A stretch of 8,411 nucleotides of DNA, taken from the NCBI GenBank assembly GCA_913056425.1, contig CAJXLR010000059.1, positions 1 through 8,411 of the forward strand. The letters run 5' to 3'. Shown here piece after piece: positions 1-4,119 of the stretch. This DNA comes from an uncultured Bacteroidota bacterium. Lineage in GTDB: Bacteria; Bacteroidota; Bacteroidia; NS11-12g; UBA9320. The position numbers and the translations under genes are program-made. The notes under the pieces were generated by a model. That model had not been told where the DNA came from, did not search any database, and was given only the letters and a program-made list of their open reading frames with translations. Every line of letters starts with the position of its first letter. Position 1 is the first letter of the stretch.

Positions 1-206
1 AACAAAAGACGCAATCCGCCTACCGGCTGATTGAATTGCAAGCACTTTTGTTGGTTTTCATTCTCAGTATCGGATTCTCCCCGGCACACCCTCGCCCATC
101 AGATAGGCCAACGCGCACCGTCCCTGGCGGGACGCGATGGAGAATGTCCTGTATGCCGACAGGCAGGCGAATATCCAACAACAAATGATCAAGTGACTTC
201 CTTGAA
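1..206. other. Gene-free left edge with small hairpins
   Basis: No convincing gene is visible. A 9-bp stem with one mismatch and a TACC loop lies at 12-33 (arms 12-20 and 25-33). A perfect 6-bp stem with a 4-base loop lies at 119-134 (CGTCCC/GGGACG). Seven-base inverted arms ATTCTCC (74-80) and GGAGAAT (139-145) enclose the second hairpin. One plus frame is open from base 3 to a TGA at 186-188 and begins with a hydrophobic stretch (about 12-50), so the tail of an upstream membrane protein is possible. The other two plus frames stop at 28-30 and 32-34, inside the first stem, and would fit an upstream soluble gene just as well. The latter part of the open frame runs through repeat DNA and does not look like a protein. 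Confidence 0.45.
148..167 (+). repeat. GC-rich palindromic module, copy 1
   Basis: This is a 20-bp imperfect palindrome starting CCTGTATGCC and ending ACAGGCAGG. It matches the reverse complement of bases 323-342 at 18 of 20 positions. From memory, CCTGCCTG...CAGGCAGG palindromes are frequent between genes in Bacteroidota genomes; their function is not known to me. Confidence 0.7.
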
Positions 207-241
207 AATTGAGAGTTGAGCGTTCGACATTGGGCGTTGAC
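207..241 (+). repeat. Heptamer array A (five 7-bp units)
   Basis: Five consecutive 7-bp units share a central TTG or TTC at the same phase (for example AGTTGAG, CGTTCGA, CATTGGG). A possible sixth unit, CCTTGAA, precedes at 200-206, so the left edge is soft. Bases 216-233 (TTGAGCGTTCGACATTGG) recur exactly at 454-471 in array B. Read in register, A and B agree at 26 of 35 positions. Confidence 0.7.
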
Positions 242-248
242 CCCGGAC

Positions 249-379
249 GTCATTCTGAGGAAGTGACGTTAGGAACGACTGAAGAATCTTCCGAACAAAC
301 CGGAATCCTTTGGGAAGATTCTCCTGCCTGTAGGCAGACAGGTCACCTTCCTTGCTGCGCGGCAGAGGTTCAGAATGAC
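249..379. repeat. Nested palindromic intergenic element
   Basis: The ends are a perfect 10-bp inverted repeat: GTCATTCTGA at 249-258 and TCAGAATGAC at 370-379. Inside, AGAATCTTCC (283-292) and GGAAGATTCT (313-322) form a second perfect 10-bp inverted pair around a 20-base loop. A third, shorter block also matches: GGAAGTGAC on the left and GTCACCTTCC on the right, with one extra base. The right arm (313-379) is longer than the left (249-292) because it holds the GC-rich module at 323-342 and a further stretch at 352-369. Intergenic repeats starting GTCATTCTGAG and containing GAAGAATCT are, from memory, common in several bacterial phyla. No transposase is present. Confidence 0.75.
323..342 (-). 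repeat. GC-rich palindromic module, copy 2
   Basis: This is a second, inverted copy of the 148-167 module. Its core CTGCCT-GT-AGGCAG (324-337) is a perfect palindrome with a 2-base centre. It sits only in the right arm of the larger palindromic element, so it appears to have been added to that arm. Confidence 0.7.
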
Positions 380-402
380 GGCGATTTGAGCAGCCGCCCA
401 AA

Positions 403-437
403 GACATTGCTCAATTTGCAATATCCAATGCTCAGTC
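403..437 (-). repeat. Heptamer array C (five 7-bp units, inverted)
   Basis: On the minus strand, reading 437 to 403, there are five 7-bp units with a TTG, CTG or ATG core in constant phase (for example CATTGGA, TATTGCA, AATTGAG). It points away from array B, separated by a 7-bp spacer (438-444) that contains AGATCT. Unit by unit, C and B agree at 20 of 35 positions. Confidence 0.6.
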
Positions 438-444
438 GAGATCT

Positions 445-479
445 AACTGGACATTGAGCGTTCGACATTGGACATTGCG
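445..479 (+). repeat. Heptamer array B (five 7-bp units)
   Basis: The 7-bp units here include CATTGAG, CGTTCGA, CATTGGA and CATTGCG, ending 13 bp before the predicted accA -7 box. It shares an exact 18-bp stretch with array A. Its TTG cores at 468-470 and 475-477 fall where the accA -33 element would be sought. Confidence 0.7.
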
Positions 480-500
480 AAGCAGGTTTTCGTACTTTTG
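468..500 (+). promoter_or_regulatory. Predicted accA promoter
   Basis: TACTTTTG at 493-500 is an exact match to the Bacteroidota -7 box TAnnTTTG. The nearest TTG candidates for the -33 element lie in heptamer array B: 468-470 (22-bp gap) and 475-477 (15-bp gap). Neither has the usual spacing of about 19 bp. The start codon is 26 bases downstream, giving a leader of roughly 20 nt. No clear Shine-Dalgarno sequence precedes the ATG. Confidence 0.55.
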
Positions 501-526
501 CCAGTTCAACGTAAAAAACAGGCATC

Positions 527-1480
527 ATGATGTTACTGGATTTTGAAAAGCCCATCGAGGAATTGATGGAACAACTCGAGAAGGCTCAAGCGACGCACGA
601 GAAGGGAAAGGTTGATATGACCGATACCATTGAGCAACTCGAAAAGAAAATTGAACAAACTCGAAAGAGCCTTTATAAAGACCTAACCGGATGGCAGAAA
701 GTTCAAGTATCTCGCCACCCGGATAGACCATACACCCTTGACTACATCAACGGGATGACCAAAAACTTTATCGAACTGCATGGCGATCGCAATGTGGGCG
801 ACGATAAAGCTATTGTGGGTGGATTCGCGCATATCGACAATATGCCAGTGATGATTCTAGGTCACCAAAAAGGTAGAAATACGAAAGACCGTCAGTACCG
901 AAACTTTGGTATGGCTAACCCGGAAGGCTATCGCAAGGCACTTCGATTTATGAAGCTTGCCGAGAAGTTTAACCGTCCGGTCATCACCCTTATCGATACA
1001 CCGGGTGCAAGTCCGGGACTTGAAGCTGAAGAGCGTGGTCAAGGTGAAGCCATCGCCAAAAACCTCATGGAAATGGCTGTACTTAAAGTGCCAATTATCT
1101 GCGTGGTTATTGGTGAAGGTGCGTCAGGAGGTGCTCTGGGTATTGGTGTTGGAGATCGCATTGCCATGTTGGAAAATTCATGGTATTCGGTAATCTCGCC
1201 GGAAAACTGTTCTACCATTCTGTGGAGAAGCTGGGATTTTAAGGAGAAGGCCGCTGAAGCATTGAAACTTACTGCCAACGACATGCACTCAAACGGACTC
1301 ATCGACAAAATCGTCAAAGAGCCTACCGGTGGTGCGCATAGCAATCCCGAAGCGATGTTCAAAACGCTCAAAACAGAATTGAAGCGTATGGTCAAAGAGC
1401 TTAAAGACCTTTCGGAAGACGAACTTGTTGCTCAGCGTATTGAAAAGTTCAGCAACATGGGCGTTTACGAGGAAATATGA
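527..1480 (+). CDS. accA: Acetyl-CoA carboxylase, carboxyltransferase alpha subunit
   Basis: This is the alpha subunit of the carboxyltransferase half of acetyl-CoA carboxylase. With AccD it moves the carboxyl group from biotin on AccB to acetyl-CoA, giving malonyl-CoA, the first committed step of fatty acid synthesis in the cytoplasm. The product has 317 residues, the normal length for the family. Residues 5-50 are a charged helical N-terminal segment. The crotonase-like core follows, with HGDRNVGDDKAIVGGF (85-100), the substrate region IDTPGASPGLEAEERGQ (156-172), and the glycine-rich oxyanion motif GEGASGGALGIG (197-208). ISPENCSTILWRSW (223-236) is also typical. Two adjacent ATGs (527 and 530) could start it. 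No accD or biotin genes are nearby, which is usual because accA and accD are often unlinked. It appears to be transcribed alone. Confidence 0.97.
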   Translation: MMLLDFEKPIEELMEQLEKAQATHEKGKVDMTDTIEQLEKKIEQTRKSLYKDLTGWQKVQVSRHPDRPYTLDYINGMTKNFIELHGDRNVGDDKAIVGGFAHIDNMPVMILGHQKGRNTKDRQYRNFGMANPEGYRKALRFMKLAEKFNRPVITLIDTPGASPGLEAEERGQGEAIAKNLMEMAVLKVPIICVVIGEGASGGALGIGVGDRIAMLENSWYSVISPENCSTILWRSWDFKEKAAEALKLTANDMHSNGLIDKIVKEPTGGAHSNPEAMFKTLKTELKRMVKELKDLSEDELVAQRIEKFSNMGVYEEI

Positions 1481-1519
1481 TCAATGAGTCATTGGATCTA
1501 TGAATTAAGGATTCAATGA
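1480..1519 (-). repeat. Octamer array D (five 8-bp units) between convergent genes
   Basis: Read on the minus strand from 1519 to 1480, this is five 8-bp units with consensus near TCATTGAA. The first unit is TCATTGAA and the last TCATTGAT, identical to the first and last units of the array at 4031-4070. Overall 30 of 40 positions agree in register. The array starts in the last base of the accA stop codon and ends two bases before the stop codon of the convergent WbqC-like gene, so it is essentially the whole intergenic gap. It can also fold: 1489-1498 pairs with 1510-1519 (10 bp, one G-U) around an 11-base loop, so a weak bidirectional terminator is possible, but no T-run follows on either strand. 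Confidence 0.7.
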
Positions 1520-1521
1520 GA

Positions 1522-2100
1522 CTAACTTTGAGATTTGTAGATCAATCGACCGGCTTCCGGACCAAGATTAAATAGGGCATCTAACGCGCTTAATCCCTCC
1601 ATAAATCCATGTCGTTCATCAAACACTTGTTGATACGCATCACTGCTTTGTTGCCAGTTATCGTGCTCACCTAAGTACGTTTCTGAGAAATCTATCTCAC
1701 CTGAGATCTCCAGTCGTTTCATCAACCAGCTTAAAGCGCTTCGATTAAAATCAACCAGTGTTATGGGTCGGCTCTCCAACAACGCTTCATATTCCGGACA
1801 GTAAAAATCGTAAAACGGTGACCGGTTATATGCTGTTCGAACACTGCGTATATGCTGCGTAACCCAATCTTGAACGTAGCTTATTTCAACATCAACCAGT
1901 CTGCCACGGGTCGATTTAATTGTTGGAACACTTAAACTAATTGGACCATTAGGGCCCACCAAGTCGTATCGTGAACGCAGGCTTTGTTTTACCCAATTTT
2001 CACCCAAATCTATCTGGGAGGATCTCCCATTTATCATACGCCACCATCCTAGTGGTGGAAAGAGATACAAGGCCGTGTGTACTGAATTACTTCTGCTCAT
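1522..2100 (-). CDS. WbqC-like family protein
   Basis: The 192-residue product matches the WbqC-like family (PF08889) along its full length. Visible signatures are LYLFPPLGWW (11-20), the basic KQSLRSRYDLVGPNGPISLSVP segment (38-59, split by conserved Arg and Pro), HIRSVRTAYNRSPFYDFY (83-100), and the C-terminal YQQVFDERHGFMEGLSALD (156-174) followed by LFNLGPEA. The family is named after a gene of O-antigen clusters, and its biochemical activity is not established as far as I know. It is soluble, with no signal peptide or membrane segment. The ATG at 2098-2100 lies inside the 3' end of folK (14-bp overlap), so the two genes are almost certainly co-transcribed and possibly translationally coupled. 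That pairing does not reveal its role. Confidence 0.85.
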   Translation of the reverse strand: MSRSNSVHTALYLFPPLGWWRMINGRSSQIDLGENWVKQSLRSRYDLVGPNGPISLSVPTIKSTRGRLVDVEISYVQDWVTQHIRSVRTAYNRSPFYDFYCPEYEALLESRPITLVDFNRSALSWLMKRLEISGEIDFSETYLGEHDNWQQSSDAYQQVFDERHGFMEGLSALDALFNLGPEAGRLIYKSQS

Positions 2101-2590
2101 CTCGTTGTTGCAGTTCTTGCAATAAGGTACGCACAGATTTCTCGTGTAATGGATGATTGAAATCGGGACGAATCTCCGCCAGTGGATCTAATACAAATAC
2201 GCGATCTTGAATGTACGGGTGGGGAATTTGAAGGAGATCGGACTGATATACGATCTGGCCATAAAGCAAAATATCAATGTCGATTAACCGCGGCCCCCAC
2301 TTCTCAAATCGCACACGCCCCATTTCTTCTTCGATTTGCATAATCGTATCGAGCGCGATAGACGGACGGATATTGGTTTTAAAAACCGCGACTTGATTTA
2401 GAAAATCATCTTGATCGGTCTTTCCCCAAGGCGCTGTAAGATAGACACGCGACACGTCTACAACGGGTCCAAATACCTCTTCCAATTTGCGTATAGCAAT
2501 GCTCAGGTTGCGAGATTTATCGCCAACGTTTGTCCCCAAACCCAGAACTAGCTCCTCAGTTCTGCGTGCTATTTCAAAATCGCGATCCAT
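2087..2590 (-). CDS. folK: 2-amino-4-hydroxy-6-hydroxymethyldihydropteridine pyrophosphokinase (HPPK)
   Basis: HPPK transfers pyrophosphate from ATP to 6-hydroxymethyl-7,8-dihydropterin, the step before dihydropteroate synthase in folate synthesis; it acts in the cytoplasm. From the ATG at 2590 it has 167 residues, normal for the family. Motifs are GLGTNVGDK (17-25), APWGKTDQDDFLN (53-65), FEKWGPRLIDIDILLYG (95-111) with the paired Mg-binding aspartates D104 and D106, and PHPYIQDRVFVLDPLAEI (123-140). A longer reading from a TTG at 2626 adds 12 residues, but that TTG is better explained as the -33 box of the promoter, and the -7 box would then lie inside the gene. The mRNA would start at or next to the ATG. 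The 3' end overlaps the WbqC-like gene by 14 bp. Confidence 0.95.
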   Translation of the reverse strand: MDRDFEIARRTEELVLGLGTNVGDKSRNLSIAIRKLEEVFGPVVDVSRVYLTAPWGKTDQDDFLNQVAVFKTNIRPSIALDTIMQIEEEMGRVRFEKWGPRLIDIDILLYGQIVYQSDLLQIPHPYIQDRVFVLDPLAEIRPDFNHPLHEKSVRTLLQELQQRDEQK

Positions 2591-2596
2591 TGGCGC

Positions 2597-2626
2597 CAAA
2601 GTTCTACAAAAAATAACTTTACACAA
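2597..2626 (-). promoter_or_regulatory. Predicted folK promoter, decides the start
   Basis: On the minus strand TTG (2626-2624), a 19-bp gap and GAACTTTG (2604-2597) fit the Bacteroidota pattern TTG-N19-TAnnTTTG with one mismatch in the -7 box. Only six bases separate the -7 box from the ATG at 2590, implying a leaderless or nearly leaderless message. Confidence 0.55.
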
Positions 2627-2647
2627 CAGAATTAAACCCTCCTCCCT

Positions 2648-2655
2648 TATCTTTG
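2648..2655 (+). promoter_or_regulatory. Predicted -7 box of the 2663 gene
   Basis: TATCTTTG matches TAnnTTTG exactly and lies 7 bases before the ATG at 2663, which again implies a very short or absent leader. No TTG occurs at the expected -33 distance (around 2626-2628), so the promoter may be weak or activator-dependent. It faces away from the folK promoter across a 72-bp divergent region. Confidence 0.5.
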
Positions 2656-2662
2656 GGCTTCC

Positions 2663-3073
2663 ATGGAATTATTCGAAATCTTATTGGTTGTAGGGACAAT
2701 CCTATACTATGTCTTCCGGGGCTCCGGTGACAAGAAGCAAAAGCCTAAGGCAAAACGACCTGTTTCCCAACCTGCAAGCCAAGAGCAGCGCCCTCAGAAA
2801 ACGGAACGCACCCTCGAAGAAATTCTACGCGATCTTACTGAGCCAAAACCTGCTCCAAAAGTTGAACCGGTTAAGGCAGAAGTGAAGAAAGTTGAGGAAA
2901 CTCCCAAGTATGTATCATTAGAAAACACTCCGCGACACTCACACCACCCTCACGTTTTTGAACGCTTCGAAGCTTATGAAATTGATGAGGACCCGGATGG
3001 ACCGGACATCGATTTGAGACAAGCGGTTATCTACGATGCTATTCTAAATAGGCCGAAGCACTTCGACTTTTAA
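2663..3073 (+). CDS. Small membrane-anchored protein with charged linker, unknown function
   Basis: The 136-residue product has three visible parts. Residues 3-19 (about FEILLVVGTILYYVF) are a single N-terminal membrane helix followed at once by positive charges (RGSGDKKQK), which favours a cytoplasmic C-terminus. Residues 22-85 are a Pro/Lys/Glu/Gln-rich, probably disordered linker containing a short helix, TLEEILRDL (50-58). The C-terminus is acidic (YEIDEDPDGPDID) and ends in DLRQAVIYDAILNRP (117-131). From memory, a DLR-AVIY-ILNR ending recurs in small anchored proteins of Bacteroidota, so it is likely a conserved family rather than an orphan. The start is the only ATG near the -7 box. 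It ends in a 4-bp overlap with the convergent GtrA gene. Function cannot be stated. Confidence 0.8.
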   Translation: MELFEILLVVGTILYYVFRGSGDKKQKPKAKRPVSQPASQEQRPQKTERTLEEILRDLTEPKPAPKVEPVKAEVKKVEETPKYVSLENTPRHSHHPHVFERFEAYEIDEDPDGPDIDLRQAVIYDAILNRPKHFDF

Positions 3074-3573
3074 GCTTGCTCTTCTTCGGGCTTGCTTTTA
3101 AATACCCAGATTTTTTGACCTATAAAGTTCACCACGCTCGATACTGCAGTGGCTAGGAAGAACGCAAACAGTTTGTCGGTTTTAAACGGGAAATAAACCT
3201 TTGGGTCTGCTCCGTGGCGAGTAAACAATAAGGCAATTTCGTCATCACCAAAGATGTGTAGACCGTACTTGTTGATTCCGATGTTTATCACAAACGAAAT
3301 CAAGTAAAGAATCCCAAAGTTGAGTAATCTACTGTTGTTTCGATCGTTGGTACGCCATGTCCAGAACTTATTGAGATTGTAGGTTACAAACGTTCCGGCG
3401 ATAAAACCCAAACCTTTGTAAACGTCGTTCCAAACCACCCCACCGGCAAAAGCTTCTTCGCTGTTGCCAATCATATTACTGAGGGAGTAGTAAACGGCAA
3501 AGTCAACAAAAACGGCAATTATTCCGCTGATTGTGAATTTGGTGATTTGCTTACTGGTTTGATATATAGCCAT
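3070..3573 (-). CDS. GtrA-family membrane protein
   Basis: The 167-residue product belongs to the GtrA-like family (PF04138), small four-helix inner-membrane proteins linked to moving undecaprenyl-phosphate-bound sugars for cell-surface polysaccharide glycosylation. Membrane segments lie roughly at residues 12-33, 52-68, 84-105 and 130-152. Family-typical sequence includes KFTISGIIAVFVDFAVYYSL (12-31), FIAGTFVTYNLNKFWTWR, and the C-terminal VSSVVNFIGQKIWVFKSK. No glycosyltransferase partner is adjacent, so the substrate is unknown. The ATG at 3573 is preferred to a TTG at 3588 because a strong promoter has its -7 box over that TTG. Its stop codon and that of the preceding convergent gene share the TTAA at 3070-3073. 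Confidence 0.9.
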   Translation of the reverse strand: MAIYQTSKQITKFTISGIIAVFVDFAVYYSLSNMIGNSEEAFAGGVVWNDVYKGLGFIAGTFVTYNLNKFWTWRTNDRNNSRLLNFGILYLISFVINIGINKYGLHIFGDDEIALLFTRHGADPKVYFPFKTDKLFAFFLATAVSSVVNFIGQKIWVFKSKPEEEQA

Positions 3574-3585
3574 AGTGCGTGGCGA

Positions 3586-3615
3586 CAAAAATAGGAATCT
3601 CTACCCTACTTCCAA
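3586..3615 (-). promoter_or_regulatory. Predicted gtrA promoter
   Basis: On the minus strand TTG (3615-3613), exactly 19 bp, then TATTTTTG (3593-3586) is a full match to the Bacteroidota consensus TTG-N19-TAnnTTTG. The ATG is 12 bases after the -7 box, so the leader would be only a few bases. It is the best promoter in the window. Confidence 0.7.
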
Positions 3616-3704
3616 CGCTGCGTGCGACTTCCGGAAATTGCGGGTGGAGAGTTGGTAGTCACCCAAGGAGGTTTGACTGGCAAATAGTTAGGAAAATGCC
3701 GAAT

Positions 3705-3736
3705 TTTCGATGGGGAGGGGCTGATACTGTTCCCTC
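3705..3736 (+). repeat. Diverged hairpin repeat, copy 1
   Basis: A 32-bp stretch aligns without gaps to 3894-3925 at 23 of 32 positions. The outer parts (TTTC...GGAGGGGCT and TTCCCTC) are conserved and the middle differs. GAGGG (3715-3719) can pair with CCCTC (3732-3736). TCTCCAAA follows downstream of both copies, suggesting that the duplicated unit was originally longer. Confidence 0.5.
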
Positions 3737-3893
3737 GACCATTCAACTCAAATCTCCAAACAAATTGAGCATCATCCTCCGAACGTTGAAGTTGGATCTC
3801 GAGAAGCAGTTCTAGAATTAGAAATGTTTCACTGGGTGAATGGGATGCGGTGGGTGGGGATTGAGGTGGAATTCGTGTTTTATAATGTGTAGC

Positions 3894-3925
3894 TTTCAAC
3901 GAGGAGGGGCTACTCGCTTTCCCTC
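3894..3925 (+). repeat. Diverged hairpin repeat, copy 2
   Basis: This is the partner of 3705-3736. It keeps the pairing arms GAGGG (3904-3908) and CCCTC (3921-3925) at the same 12-base distance, although the loop has changed at seven positions. Confidence 0.5.
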
Positions 3926-4030
3926 ACAATTTCTCCAAAACATACCAAATCACTCAAAACGCATCTATCCCAGCGCTAGTATAGAACATCCAACCGTTGA
4001 GCTTCCTCGTCTCACATGCGGATTGTCACG

Positions 4031-4070
4031 TCATTGAAACATTAAATCATTATCTCATTGAATCATTGAT
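4031..4070 (+). repeat. Octamer array E (five 8-bp units) upstream of guaB
   Basis: Five consecutive 8-bp units have consensus TCATTGAA; units 1 and 4 are identical (TCATTGAA) and unit 5 is TCATTGAT. It matches minus-strand bases 1519-1480 at 30 of 40 positions in register, with identical first and last units. It ends 6 bp before the predicted guaB -7 box. Confidence 0.8.
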
Positions 4071-4084
4071 ATGGCTTATATTTG
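4058..4084 (+). promoter_or_regulatory. Predicted guaB promoter
   Basis: TATATTTG (4077-4084) matches TAnnTTTG exactly. The closest TTG, 4058-4060, lies in unit 4 of the octamer array with a gap of 16 bp, shorter than the usual 19. The ATG is 35 bases downstream, the longest leader in the window, and I see no riboswitch-like fold in it. Confidence 0.5.
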
Positions 4085-4119
4085 CACGGCAAATAATAAC
4101 ACGTCTTAATTATTTGCTC

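Larger units (their letters stand above)
3616..4030. other. Gene-free stretch between gtrA and guaB
   Basis: Reading frames occur on both strands but begin at rare codons, are rich in Pro, Ser, Trp and Arg, and resemble no family I know; I treat them as noncoding. The stretch holds a diverged hairpin duplication (3705-3736 and 3894-3925), and a G-rich tract at 3842-3868. It looks like decayed or repeat-derived DNA. No RNA gene is recognisable. Confidence 0.5.

Noticed and set aside
20..253. Minus-strand frame of 77 codons at the left edge
   Set aside because: It runs through palindromic repeats and array A, with no recognisable protein features.
249..379. Palindromic element as an insertion sequence
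   Set aside because: It is 131 bp with no transposase, and no target duplication could be seen at its edges.
207..479. Short tandem units considered as a CRISPR array
   Set aside because: Units of 7 bp without spacers, no long repeats and no cas genes.
1039..1395. 118-codon frame antisense to accA
   Set aside because: It is a shadow of a strongly conserved gene; no independent evidence.
2591..2626. TTG start of folK giving 12 extra residues
   Set aside because: The TTG fits a -33 promoter element 19 bp from a -7-like box, and the added residues are not HPPK-like; the ATG at 2590 gives the usual length.
3574..3588. TTG start of the GtrA gene
   Set aside because: It lies inside a perfect -7 box; the ATG at 3573 is sufficient and fits the family N-terminus.
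3842..3868. G-rich tract as a G-quadruplex
   Set aside because: Only three runs of three or more G are present, so a stable three-layer structure is not supported.
3606..3899. Minus-strand frame of 97 codons between gtrA and guaB
   Set aside because: Its Pro/Ser-rich composition and lack of a plausible start signal suggest repeat-derived noncoding DNA; it also covers the gtrA promoter.
3997..4119. 41-residue N-terminal extension of IMPDH
   Set aside because: It begins at TTG and crosses the octamer array and promoter; 490 residues from 4120 is the normal length.
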